Shown piece after piece: positions 37,953 to 46,549 of a stretch of DNA of 46,705 nt (position 1 is its first letter; every line of letters starts with the position of its first letter). The position numbers and the translations under genes are program-made. Under the pieces are notes generated by a model, which had not been told where the DNA came from, did not search any database, and saw only the letters and a program-made list of their open reading frames with translations. Origin of the DNA: Elusimicrobiota bacterium (lineage in GTDB: Bacteria; Elusimicrobiota; Elusimicrobia; UBA1565; UBA9628); the NCBI GenBank assembly GCA_016218575.1, contig JACRDN010000018.1:1-46705 (forward strand), given 5' to 3'.

Positions 37953-39149
37953 GAGTTGGGAAAGGGCCAGGCCCAGCTCCTCGTATTGAGCCGGGCTGTT
38001 GTAAAGCTGGGCCGAGACGCGGAAAAGTCTGTCCGGGGGCGCGGGCCAGTTCCATACGGGAACCTCGATTCGGTAGCGCTTGAACAGGCTTTCTTGAAGC
38101 GGATTCTTGACCAGAGGGTTGCAGAGCCGCTGGTCATGCCCGGGCTCCGGCCCAAGGGGAAGGGCGGCCATGGAGCCAAGCATGCTGTCCGGGCATGGAG
38201 GCGGGACGCCGAGCTTTCGGCAAAGGATTTCCCGGCCTTCCAAGGCCAGCTTCCTGTTGCGCCTCATGACGGCGGCCCAGCCGCCTCCGACCAATGAGCC
38301 CATGAAGCGGACGGCCTCGGGCACGCACAGATAAGGGGTCGGGTCCGCGGTGCCGGTCCAATCGAACTCCAGTCTGAAGCGCGAGCGGTCCGATCTAGGG
38401 GAATTCATCCCGTGGCTGAGGGTCAGGGGATGGACGTCCTTCTGCTTGTCGCGCCTGACGTGGAGAAAGGCCGCGCCCTTGGGCGCGCAAAGCCACTTGT
38501 GGCAGTTTCCCGTGTAGTAGGCCGCGCCCAAGGCGCGGAGATCGAGGGGAATCATCCCGGGGGCATGGGCCCCGTCGATCATGGCGTCGATCCCCCGGCG
38601 AGATAGTTCCTTGACCAGTTCCTCCGCCGGGAACACGAGACCGGTGGGGGAGGTGACGTGGTCAAGAAGCGCCAGCCTCGTCCGGCGCGTGACGCCGGAC
38701 AGGACCGTTTCCACGACTTGCCCTTCCCCTTGAATGGGGAAGGGCACTTCTGCGACGACGACCTTGGCCCCGCTCTCTTTGGCAGTGAAATCCATGGCGT
38801 TGCGGCAGGCGTTGTAGGCGTGGTTGGTGGTCAGGAGCTCGTCTCCGGGCTTGAGTTCGAGAGAGCGCAGCACCGTGCTCACCCCGGAGCTTGCGTTGGG
38901 GATGAAGGCCAGATCCTTGGGATCGGCCTTGACGAAATCGGCCAGGACCTTTCGGGCCGCGTCGGCAAGCCCTTCGAGCTCGCGCATGAAGAAGCGCACC
39001 GGTTCGGCTTCCATCCGAGCGCGAAGCTGGCTTTGCGCCTCCAGGACGGGCTTGGGACATGCGCCGAAGGAACCGTGGTTGAGAAATGATATCCGCGGAT
39101 CCAGGTTCCAGTGATGGTGCAGGCCGTGCTGCTTGCGCTTGGCACTCAT
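37917..39149 (-). CDS. Class V aminotransferase-fold PLP enzyme, isopenicillin-N-epimerase-like
   Basis: 410 residues. HHHWNLDPRISFLNHGSFGACPKPV is the typical start of the epimerase-like subgroup. PLP site: NASSGVSTVL (phosphate loop), LLDHVTSPTGLVFP, the aspartate in MIDGAHAPGMIPLDL, and the Schiff-base lysine in GNCHKWLCAPKGAAFLHV. The reaction may be epimerase, desulfurase or lyase; it cannot be told. ATG 39149 overlaps the stop of the CHASE2 kinase (ATGA), so the longer frame to 39248 is not used. An enzyme translated with a sensor kinase is unusual. Confidence 0.85.
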   Translation of the reverse strand: MSAKRKQHGLHHHWNLDPRISFLNHGSFGACPKPVLEAQSQLRARMEAEPVRFFMRELEGLADAARKVLADFVKADPKDLAFIPNASSGVSTVLRSLELKPGDELLTTNHAYNACRNAMDFTAKESGAKVVVAEVPFPIQGEGQVVETVLSGVTRRTRLALLDHVTSPTGLVFPAEELVKELSRRGIDAMIDGAHAPGMIPLDLRALGAAYYTGNCHKWLCAPKGAAFLHVRRDKQKDVHPLTLSHGMNSPRSDRSRFRLEFDWTGTADPTPYLCVPEAVRFMGSLVGGGWAAVMRRNRKLALEGREILCRKLGVPPPCPDSMLGSMAALPLGPEPGHDQRLCNPLVKNPLQESLFKRYRIEVPVWNWPAPPDRLFRVSAQLYNSPAQYEELGLALSQLLKSHPRQIHRP

Positions 39150-41218
39150 GCTTGGGCCTGCGGAATCGTGAAATGGAAGGTCGAGCCCTTGCCCGGCTCT
39201 GACTCGGCCCATATCCTGCCGCCATGGGCCTCGATAACGGAACGGCATATGGACAGTCCGAGCCCGGTGCCTGACACGCCGCGCTCCCGCTGGGCCGCGA
39301 GGTCGAATTGCTCGAATTTTCTGAAAAGCTTGGACAGATTCTCGGGGGCCATTCCCGGCCCCGTGTCGCGCACGCTGAAGCGCACCAGCCCCGGCTGGGC
39401 CTCGGCCAGGACCGATATCTTCCCGCCCGAGGGCGTGAACTTCAAGGCGTTTCCGAGGAGATTGTTGAGCACCTGCTCGAACTTCTCACGGTCCGCCGCG
39501 ACGGGGGGCAGACGCCCCGGGATCTCGTCCTCGAGCGCTATGCTCTTGGCTTGGGCCGCGAACCTGAACAGCTCCAGGGCGCTGCGGGCGGCGTCCGCAC
39601 CTTGCAGGGGGGCGAAGTGGTACTGCATTTTCCCGGCCTTGATCTTGGCCGCGTCCAGGATGTTGGCGACGAAGGAGTTGAGCTTGGCGCCGGACTGCTT
39701 GATGAGCTCGAGTATCCTTTTCTGCGAGTCGGTCAAGGGCCCGGCGCTTTCGCGGCTGAGCAAGGTCACCGCCGTGACCATGGCGTTGACCGGCCCGCGC
39801 AGATCGTGCGAGACCATGGCCACGAGCTCGTCCTTGAGCTGGTCGAAAAGGACGAGGCGCCGCCTCTCCGTTTCGCTTTGCCAATAGCTTGCCAAGGAAG
39901 AGGAAAGATAAACCAGCAAGGCCGCCAAGGAAGGAAACAGCGGATCTAAAAGCAGATGAAATTTTGAGAAGGCATACCAGGACAGGGGGAACGTTAGGGC
40001 GATGGCCCCTAGCCCTATCAGGCCGGACCACAGGGCTCCCAGGCGAGGCAGAAGCCAGATAAGGCCCAGGCCCAGAATTAAAAGTGCTGCGAGCTCGACT
40101 CCATCGGCCCAATCGGGCCTCTGCAGGAAATGCCCTAAGAGAATCTGTTCCGTCATTTGGGCTAGAATTTCAACTCCCGGGCATGAGGGATTTAGCGGAG
40201 TCGTCCTGGTGTCGCGGAGCCGCACAGCACTCGTGCCCAAAAAGACGATATGTCCGGCTATGAGAGCCCGTGAGACGTCTCCCGACAGCAATTTCCAGGC
40301 GGGAATGCTCCTTTCAGGGACTTCGCGGGTGTAATGCAGCCATGCCCGGCCCTGGGAATCGGTGGGGATGATCTGCGGGCCCACCTTGATCTGATTGATC
40401 CCGGTATGCTGCCCGAAATTGAATACGCCCCTGGCTCCAGCCGACTTGACCACATATCCCGATTCCTCCTGATGCACCCTTGCGGCCTCGAGAACGATGG
40501 AGGGATAAACATCTTTTTCGTATCTAAATAAAAGAGGAATGCGCCGAGTAATCCCGTCTTTTTCCGGCAGGATGCTGAGACTGCCGTTGCCCAAGGAGGC
40601 CTCCTCCAATGCCCGGGAATTAGCCAAGGCTCCTGAAAAGCCGGGCAGATAGCTCAAGGGGCTGTCCCCCGAGTAAGCCAGGCCGGCCTTCAGGAGGGGG
40701 CGAGTTTCCGTTTTATAGATTAATAGGGGGAATCCAGTGATTACCTTGCTTTTAGCCATGGCCTGGGCCAGGATGTGATCATGCCGAGGCAATTTCTCCA
40801 GCTTCGCTTTCAAGGCCTTGAGCTCCGGTGAACTGGGAATTCTTCGCGCGATTTGCTCCGGGGATGTTGCATCCGGCTCCGAAAATGTGATATCAAAAAC
40901 GATAGTGGAAGCTCCCAGTTTGGAAAGGTTGGAGATGATCTCGGCCATTTTCGTTCTCGGCCAAGGCCAGGGCCCCAGGCGCAAGAGGCTCTCATCGTCA
41001 ATGTCAATGATTCGCACCGGGACGGTTTGGTAGGAGCGGGGCGAGAGGGCTTGAAAGGCGTCGAAAATCTTATTTTGAGAAACTTCTATGAATTCATTGC
41101 CAGAGAGCCTGATAATAACGCACAATCCCAGAAGGAATCCGGGAGGCAGCAAAACGGAAATGCGCCGAAAATTTTGCCGTAACCTGGTTAGGCGTTCGGA
41201 AAGCATGGAAAGGAGCAT
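39146..41218 (-). CDS. CHASE2-domain sensor histidine kinase
   Basis: 690 residues. A membrane helix near 25-40, then an extracytoplasmic CHASE2 domain (VRIIDIDDESLLRLGPWPWPRTKMAEIISNLSKLGASTIVFDITFSEPD; VFLGTSAVRLRDTRTTPLN), three helices around 375-450, then the kinase: H box SHDLRGPVNAM (H471), N box NNLLGNALKF (near 585-594), G1 DTGPGMA (618-624) and G2 GTGLGLS (650-656). All catalytic motifs are intact. No response regulator is adjacent. Start ATG 41218 or 41206. Operon with the aminotransferase; divergent from the TPR/beta-barrel gene by 17 bp. Confidence 0.92.
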   Translation of the reverse strand: MLLSMLSERLTRLRQNFRRISVLLPPGFLLGLCVIIRLSGNEFIEVSQNKIFDAFQALSPRSYQTVPVRIIDIDDESLLRLGPWPWPRTKMAEIISNLSKLGASTIVFDITFSEPDATSPEQIARRIPSSPELKALKAKLEKLPRHDHILAQAMAKSKVITGFPLLIYKTETRPLLKAGLAYSGDSPLSYLPGFSGALANSRALEEASLGNGSLSILPEKDGITRRIPLLFRYEKDVYPSIVLEAARVHQEESGYVVKSAGARGVFNFGQHTGINQIKVGPQIIPTDSQGRAWLHYTREVPERSIPAWKLLSGDVSRALIAGHIVFLGTSAVRLRDTRTTPLNPSCPGVEILAQMTEQILLGHFLQRPDWADGVELAALLILGLGLIWLLPRLGALWSGLIGLGAIALTFPLSWYAFSKFHLLLDPLFPSLAALLVYLSSSLASYWQSETERRRLVLFDQLKDELVAMVSHDLRGPVNAMVTAVTLLSRESAGPLTDSQKRILELIKQSGAKLNSFVANILDAAKIKAGKMQYHFAPLQGADAARSALELFRFAAQAKSIALEDEIPGRLPPVAADREKFEQVLNNLLGNALKFTPSGGKISVLAEAQPGLVRFSVRDTGPGMAPENLSKLFRKFEQFDLAAQRERGVSGTGLGLSICRSVIEAHGGRIWAESEPGKGSTFHFTIPQAQA

Positions 41219-41235
41219 GAGTCAATTTAGCTCTT

Positions 41236-42843
41236 ATGGCAATTTTTGACAAGCCTAAGGGCTCGCAACGAAATAATATGACCAACTGGCAGGCCCAGAT
41301 TCGAGTTGATTTCGAGGCGCGAGAAGGGAGCAATGCCGCAGCGCATTGTGACCGACGAGCAACGAAGAAATCGGCCGAAGATGAGCCTGCCCGAAGGGCC
41401 GAGGCACTTTTGGGCTGCGACTTCGTCTCTCGTCACTCACATACCGCTGCGGGCATGCTCGCTCCTCGATCCTCGTCTCGCTCCAAAATTGCCCCCGCCA
41501 GTTGGTCATATTATTTCATTGCGAGCCCTAAGACGGATTTTTTCAGGGTCATCGCTGTTGGTTTGCTTCTTTTCCTCCTTCAACCCCGGCTGGCCGCTCA
41601 GAATAAAGCCGACTTGGAGGATGTCAGCTACGAGCAGGTTCTTGCGGACCCGGACAACCCGGATCTTAATTATCGCTACACCCGCGCCCGCGTCGCAAGA
41701 GGGGATTTCAAGGGGGCCGTGGCCCCCCTGGAGAGGATTCTCGCCCTCTATCCCCAGCGCCATGATATCAGGCTGTTCTATGTGCTCGTCCTTTATCGCC
41801 TGGACAACATCCAGGACGCCGAGAGGGAATTGGAGAACTTGAGCCGCGAGCCCCTTGATGAAAAAATGAAGGAGGAGGTGGAGCGCTATAAAAAAGAAAT
41901 CAGCAGCCTCAGGAAGCGCAACGTCCTATCGGGGCATCTGGGCTTCGGCTACGATTACATGAACAATCGCAACTTTTCTCCTTCCACGGGGCGCGTTCTT
42001 TTCGGAGACACCGTTCTTTTTGTGAGCGGCCAATCCTTGCCTCGCGACGACACGAGCCTCATGACCAATGGGCATGTGGAGTTCCATCATGACCTGGGGA
42101 CGCAGTCCGGGCATGAGTTATTCGCCTCGGCCAGCTTCAACCGCACGGACCAAACCCATGTCAAGTCGCTCAGCCTCCAGGTTTATTCCCTCCAGGCCGG
42201 CGGGACCTTTAAATCGCGCTGGTTGGATGCAACCCCCACTTTGATGTTCGATTATCTTGTCCTCCACCAGAGGGCCTATCTCAGGAACCGCGGAGCCAGC
42301 GTGAAGCTTGAGAAGAAATTAACCCGCAAAGCCAGCGTCTATCTTTCCGGGACAGACGCTTATCAGCAATTCACGGCGACTCCCGATGTCCAAGCGGATT
42401 CGGCCGACCGCAGCGGGGTTGAAGCCGAGGCCGCCGGGGGCGGGAATTATTGGGTTACCCCCCGCATGATGTTGGGAGCCGGCTACGGCTATGGCTTTAA
42501 GCACTCGGCCCTGAAATACCTGGCCTTTGAGCGGCATTCTTTGCGAGGCACCCATACATGGCTTTTGCCCAAAAGCATGTTTCTCGCCTCCTCCCTCTAC
42601 TTCAATTTCGACCACTATGAGAGACCCAATGATTTAGTCAGCACGAGAATGCGGCGTGACCATATATGGTGGGCTTCCACCACCTACGGCACGCCCTTGA
42701 GCTTTATAAGCTCCGCTTTTAAAGACTTAATATGGACTGTCACCTATGATTACTATCAGACCATCTCGAACATCCCCAACTTTTCTTATACCAACAACCG
42801 GATAGCCACTAAATTCAGCTACCAATGGAAGCTGGCGTATTAA
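41236..42843 (+). CDS. TPR/beta-barrel outer-membrane protein with MITE insertion in its signal peptide
   Basis: 535 residues as read from ATG 41236. Codons 1-8 (MAIFDKPK) are followed by 91 codons made by a MITE-like element, then TDFFRVIAVGLLLFLLQPRLAAQ, a signal-peptide core. Without the insert the protein would be 444 residues with a normal signal peptide. The mature part begins with TPR-like helices (PDNPDLNYRYTRARVARGDFKGAVAPLERILALYPQ; DIQDAERELENLS) and continues with a barrel of amphipathic strands (SGHLGFGYDYMNNRN; LFASASFNRTD; WVTPRMMLGAGYGYGFKHS), ending in an aromatic C-terminal strand (ATKFSYQWKLAY) as in outer-membrane proteins. Other in-frame ATGs at 41278 and 41455 lie inside the element. 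Export may be impaired. Next to a FecR-domain gene. Confidence 0.8.
   Translation: MAIFDKPKGSQRNNMTNWQAQIRVDFEAREGSNAAAHCDRRATKKSAEDEPARRAEALLGCDFVSRHSHTAAGMLAPRSSSRSKIAPASWSYYFIASPKTDFFRVIAVGLLLFLLQPRLAAQNKADLEDVSYEQVLADPDNPDLNYRYTRARVARGDFKGAVAPLERILALYPQRHDIRLFYVLVLYRLDNIQDAERELENLSREPLDEKMKEEVERYKKEISSLRKRNVLSGHLGFGYDYMNNRNFSPSTGRVLFGDTVLFVSGQSLPRDDTSLMTNGHVEFHHDLGTQSGHELFASASFNRTDQTHVKSLSLQVYSLQAGGTFKSRWLDATPTLMFDYLVLHQRAYLRNRGASVKLEKKLTRKASVYLSGTDAYQQFTATPDVQADSADRSGVEAEAAGGGNYWVTPRMMLGAGYGYGFKHSALKYLAFERHSLRGTHTWLLPKSMFLASSLYFNFDHYERPNDLVSTRMRRDHIWWASTTYGTPLSFISSAFKDLIWTVTYDYYQTISNIPNFSYTNNRIATKFSYQWKLAY
41256..41531. mobile_element. Palindromic MITE-like element with 3-bp target duplication
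   Basis: The element proper is 41259-41528 (270 bp, GGGCTC...GAGCCC), flanked by TAA direct repeats at 41256-41258 and 41529-41531; the longer shared word is CCTAAG. Terminal inverted repeats 41258-41290 and 41497-41529 match at 32 of 33 positions. The interior also folds back imperfectly on itself around a centre near 41394, so the whole element is one long hairpin. Both strands are open, each beginning MTNW and ending APASWSYYF or GPASWSYYF. There is no transposase; it would need one in trans. Confidence 0.85.
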
Positions 42844-42849
42844 CCAACT

Positions 42850-44154
42850 ATGAAAATTAAAACTTCGCTGGCGGTTTTTCTCGTGGCCGGCCTGCGCACC
42901 CCGGCCCCGGCGCAGACTCCGCTGCCGGGCCGTATCGGCGTGGCGGCCGTTGTCCGAGGCCAGGTTCAGGCAAAACCAACCGTGAATCCCGAAATCGGCA
43001 GAATTTTGAGCAGCGGCCAGCCTGTCTTTCTCAACGACAAGATATCAACCGCCCCGGACGGCCGCCTCCAGATCCTTTTTCAAGATGAAACGGTATTGAC
43101 CTTGGGCCCGAACACGACGGTGATTCTTGACAAGTTCATTTATGACTCGAATTCCGGGGCGGGAGAAATATCAGCCAACGTCATCAAGGGCATATTTCGT
43201 TTTATTTCCGGCCGCATCGCCAGGAATAAGCCCAATAACATGAAGATACGGCTTCCGGCTGGCATTTTGGGGGTTTTCGGCACCATGGGCGAGGGGCAAG
43301 TGAAGGAAAACAGCGAGGCCACTGTGGTTTTCAATGGTCCGGGGATCAAAAATAATGTGGGAGAATCCCTCTCGGGCATTGCCCTGGAAAATCCTGACTT
43401 TCCCAACCAGGTCGTTGTTTCCCGGCCCGGCTTTGGAAGCTCGGTGAGCCCGGGAGAGCCCCCAAGCCTTCCCTTCGAAGCCTCGCGAGAAACCCTTAGA
43501 GACATCGCCGCCCAGCTTTCTTTGGAGGCGGCGCCGCAAGAATTTCGAGAGTCCAAAGAATCCAAGGGTGCTCCCATTCAGGCGGGGCCTGTTTCTCCGG
43601 AACAGGCCTCCGGCCAGGACCGCGCTCGGGGCAATGATAATTTTAGGGAGATGAAGTCCATCGCCAAGCTGGAGCAAGATAAGGAAGATTTGTCCAGCGG
43701 CCTTGCCCAAACCCTCATCCCCATTCCAAACAGCGTCAACACTTGGGAACAGCTTCGAGGCGTCTCCGGCGGAACGGGACAGTTCTCCGGGAGCGGCTCC
43801 TTTAGCGGGTGCGGGGGAGGCTGCAATGGGAGCTGGAATTTTTCCCTCGCGGTCAATTTCGCCACCCGCATCATCCAAGTCCAGGCCCAGGTCCAAACAA
43901 TTCCATTCACAAATACCTTGGGCCTGACTGAATTTTCATACGACAATTCAACCTCTTTTACCGGCAACACGGTCTTTGTCCGTTCCTCTAACAATTTCGC
44001 TCCCGCTCAGCCTGGCGCTGTTGTTGACTATAACTTCAGCTTCAACAACAAGGACGGGGTGGTGGCAAAACAGGTGGAGGCCCGCAGTTCTTATAGCGAC
44101 CCCGGCCCTCCAAGCAATGGGACCGGAAGCCCAATCTTTTCGGATAGACAGTGA
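42850..44154 (+). CDS. FecR-domain secreted protein
   Basis: 434 residues. Signal peptide MKIKTSLAVFLVAGLRTPAPAQ. The FecR domain is at about 30-150: LNDKISTAPDGRLQILFQDETVLTLGPNTTVILDKFIYD...GIFRFISGRIARNKPNNMKIRLPAGILGVFGT. In this context (not next to an anti-sigma helix) such domains act as periplasmic or surface modules. The rest is low-complexity linker, then a Gly/Ser/Cys-rich segment (FSGSGSFSGCGGGCNGSWNFSL) and a beta-rich C terminus. It follows the TPR/beta-barrel gene by 6 nt, and a CHASE2 kinase is divergent; FecR, CHASE2 and TPR-barrel genes often travel together. Confidence 0.8.
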   Translation: MKIKTSLAVFLVAGLRTPAPAQTPLPGRIGVAAVVRGQVQAKPTVNPEIGRILSSGQPVFLNDKISTAPDGRLQILFQDETVLTLGPNTTVILDKFIYDSNSGAGEISANVIKGIFRFISGRIARNKPNNMKIRLPAGILGVFGTMGEGQVKENSEATVVFNGPGIKNNVGESLSGIALENPDFPNQVVVSRPGFGSSVSPGEPPSLPFEASRETLRDIAAQLSLEAAPQEFRESKESKGAPIQAGPVSPEQASGQDRARGNDNFREMKSIAKLEQDKEDLSSGLAQTLIPIPNSVNTWEQLRGVSGGTGQFSGSGSFSGCGGGCNGSWNFSLAVNFATRIIQVQAQVQTIPFTNTLGLTEFSYDNSTSFTGNTVFVRSSNNFAPAQPGAVVDYNFSFNNKDGVVAKQVEARSSYSDPGPPSNGTGSPIFSDRQ

Positions 44155-44273
44155 TGTCGGGTCTTTAGACCTGATTGTCCTAGGACCAAAGTCCCACCCA
44201 TGAATGGCCCAAAGGGCCTAAGCCCGGTCTTGCCAGACTTGGCATAATCGCATTGCGGGAAATCGCCGACGTC

Positions 44274-45233
44274 ATGAAGAAATTCGCTTTGTTTGCTTTC
44301 TGCCTCGTTTGCGCAATCCCCGGCGCGCAGGCCTCCCAGCAAGCGCGCAACTGGGGAGGACGCTGGACTCCGCCTTTCGACGGCCGGCAGACCATGTCCT
44401 CCGACGAGGTGCGCAGGGCTTTCCAAGCCTTGGCGCGCGATCCGAAGGCCGCGAATCTCCAGGTCTCTCTCGAAGAGATTCGCTCCATTTGGGAGGCGAC
44501 CTACCTCCATCCGGTGGCGGGCCTCGACGACCCGCGCAAGCTTGAGTATTACGACCCAAGCGGGGGCGTGGGCTTCTGTTACGGCCGGGCCGCCTGCGCG
44601 GTGCTGGAGGGGACCTCGCGGGCGCGCCTGGCCCTTTCCTCCATGGCCAAGCTCTTCGTGGTCGGGGACCTGCGCCAGGGAGACGACCCGGAATGGCGCT
44701 TCCACGTCACGACCTTGGCCCGGGGCCCGAGCGCTCAATGGCACGCCGTGGACCCCATCATGCCCGTGCCCATGCGGGCCGAGGATTGGATGCGCGAGGT
44801 CAGGCGCATCTGGGGCGGCGGCCGGGACATCCATTTCTACCTCACCCCCGCCTCCGTCATCATCCCCGACTTGAGCTTGGTCCCGGTCCATGAGGAAGGC
44901 AAACGACTCATCGAAGTGAGTTTTCGCCCGGAGAGGCGGGAGGGATTTTCTCTAGCCCCTTCCTTGGAGGGGGCTTACTCCCCGGACGAAGCGCGCCTGG
45001 CTGAGCATTTTCAGAGTGACAAGGTCTTCAACTTCCTCGGTATTTCGATCAGTGACGGCTTGAGGGAGTTCCCGTTCCAATACAATGGATACTTCGAGCA
45101 CTTGGTCAGGAGCTTCATGGAAGTCTCACCCACGGCGCGGCCAGCGCAAGCGCTTTCCATGGCGAGAGGCGCGGCTCTTGCCGAGCGCGCTCATCGGGGC
45201 ATCATTAATAAGCTGGGCCTGAGGTTGCCGTGA
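44274..45233 (+). CDS. Secreted protein, protein-glutaminase-like
   Basis: 319 residues. Signal peptide MKKFALFAFCLVCAIPGAQA; ATG 44274 is chosen over 44253 because it starts the signal peptide. The layout fits the Cys-His-Asp triad of protein-glutamine deamidases: GFCYGRAACAV (C102), WRFHVTTLARG (H144) and WHAVDPIMP (D160). Such enzymes turn Gln side chains into Glu, or belong more broadly to the transglutaminase-like fold. The family call is by motif pattern only. The part from 180 to the end is unassigned. Its stop overlaps the GTG of the ligase gene. Confidence 0.6.
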   Translation: MKKFALFAFCLVCAIPGAQASQQARNWGGRWTPPFDGRQTMSSDEVRRAFQALARDPKAANLQVSLEEIRSIWEATYLHPVAGLDDPRKLEYYDPSGGVGFCYGRAACAVLEGTSRARLALSSMAKLFVVGDLRQGDDPEWRFHVTTLARGPSAQWHAVDPIMPVPMRAEDWMREVRRIWGGGRDIHFYLTPASVIIPDLSLVPVHEEGKRLIEVSFRPERREGFSLAPSLEGAYSPDEARLAEHFQSDKVFNFLGISISDGLREFPFQYNGYFEHLVRSFMEVSPTARPAQALSMARGAALAERAHRGIINKLGLRLP

Positions 45234-46549
45234 AGTATTACGACGATTGGGAATCCCAGAGCGCCGAGGCTCGGCGGAGAATCGTGTCGCGCAAGCTGGG
45301 CGAGTACGTCCGCTATGCCCAGAAGGAGATACCCTTCTACCGCGACCGCCTCGAGGCGTATGACCCGAAGTCCGAGCACCCCCTGTCCAAGGTCCCGGTG
45401 CTTAACCAGGCCGATTTGCGCGAGCTCCTTCCTCCCAAGCGCGCGGGAGGCGGTCTCGTGGCCCGCGGGGCCCGGAATTACACGGTGTTCCAGAGCGGGG
45501 GGACCACGGGATATCCCAAGACCACCTTGTTCAGCCACGAGGAGATGGAAGGGCTTTACCTGCCCAACGCCCGGGGATTCCACGCCGTGGGGCTTTCCCG
45601 CGAGGATCGGGTGGCCAACCTCTTCGCCGTGGGCGGGCTCTACATGACGTTCCTCCACGTCCACAGAATGCTCGAGGCCTACGGCTGCATGAACTTCCCC
45701 TTCTCGAACCATACTCCCGTGGACTTCATGCACAGCGTGGTCAAGCTCTTCAATGTCAACTGCGTGGCCGGGATCGCGAGCATGGCCCGCAGCGCCTTGC
45801 TCGGCTTCGAGAGGCTGGGGCTCTCGGGCATACGCATCGAGAAGATTTTCTACGGGGGCGAGCACCTCTACGAGGCCGACAAGAAGGAGCTCAGGGAGAA
45901 ATTCGGGGCCAAGGTCATCGCGGCCCCGGGCTACGGCACGGTGGACTCCTGGTATCTGGGCTATCAATGCCTGGCCTGCCCGACCGGAGTCTTCCACGCC
46001 CACGACGACCAGGCCTATATCGAGATCGTGGACGAGGAGACTGGACGCCATTGCCGTCCGGGCGAGAGGGGCATGGTCTACGTGACGGCGTTTCCCCGGC
46101 GGCTCACGCCCATCGTGCGCTACAGGGTGGGGGACCTTGCGCGCTGGGGGGCCGAGCTATGCCCTTGCGGCAGGACCACGCCCCTTTTCGAGCTCCTGGG
46201 CCGGGGAGACGACGTGCTGAGGATCGGCTTTGACTCCGTGGACTATGCCTCGATTCTCGACTGCGCGGGGCGCGTTCCCGGCCTCTCGGCCACGCTGCAG
46301 ATGGAGAAGAAGCGGGAGAAGGGCCGCGACAGGCTGGTCGTGCGCGTGGAGACCGAGCTTTCCCAAGCCCGGCGCGCCAGCGCCGCCAAGGCCCTGGAGC
46401 GGGAGATACTAGCCCAGCGCCTGACCTTGCGCAAGGCCTTGGACGAGGACATGGTCTGGCCCGTCCAAGTCGAGCTTGCCCCTTCCAGGACGCTCGGCCG
46501 CAACCCCCGCACCGGAAAGCTCATAAGGGTCATCGATGGAACCCGCTAA
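45230..46549 (+). CDS. PaaK-like adenylate-forming enzyme
   Basis: 439 residues, the length of phenylacetate-CoA ligases. P-loop VFQSGGTTGYPKTT (87-99), FYGGEHLYE, APGYGTVDSWYLG (A5-like), GMVYVTAFPRRLTPIVRYRVGDLARW (A7/A8 region with the hinge) and a C-terminal small domain ending RTGKLIRVIDGTR. A CxxC-type pair (YQCLACPTG) and CPCGRTTP suggest bound zinc as in PaaK. It should activate a carboxylic acid as acyl-AMP; acid and acceptor are unknown. Start GTG 45230 overlaps the upstream stop, and the end overlaps the next gene by 14 bp. Confidence 0.85.
   Translation: MKYYDDWESQSAEARRRIVSRKLGEYVRYAQKEIPFYRDRLEAYDPKSEHPLSKVPVLNQADLRELLPPKRAGGGLVARGARNYTVFQSGGTTGYPKTTLFSHEEMEGLYLPNARGFHAVGLSREDRVANLFAVGGLYMTFLHVHRMLEAYGCMNFPFSNHTPVDFMHSVVKLFNVNCVAGIASMARSALLGFERLGLSGIRIEKIFYGGEHLYEADKKELREKFGAKVIAAPGYGTVDSWYLGYQCLACPTGVFHAHDDQAYIEIVDEETGRHCRPGERGMVYVTAFPRRLTPIVRYRVGDLARWGAELCPCGRTTPLFELLGRGDDVLRIGFDSVDYASILDCAGRVPGLSATLQMEKKREKGRDRLVVRVETELSQARRASAAKALEREILAQRLTLRKALDEDMVWPVQVELAPSRTLGRNPRTGKLIRVIDGTR

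Noticed and set aside
41255-41509. Minus-strand ORF inside the MITE (84 codons)
   Set aside because: It exists because the element is palindromic; both strands give similar peptides and neither resembles a transposase.
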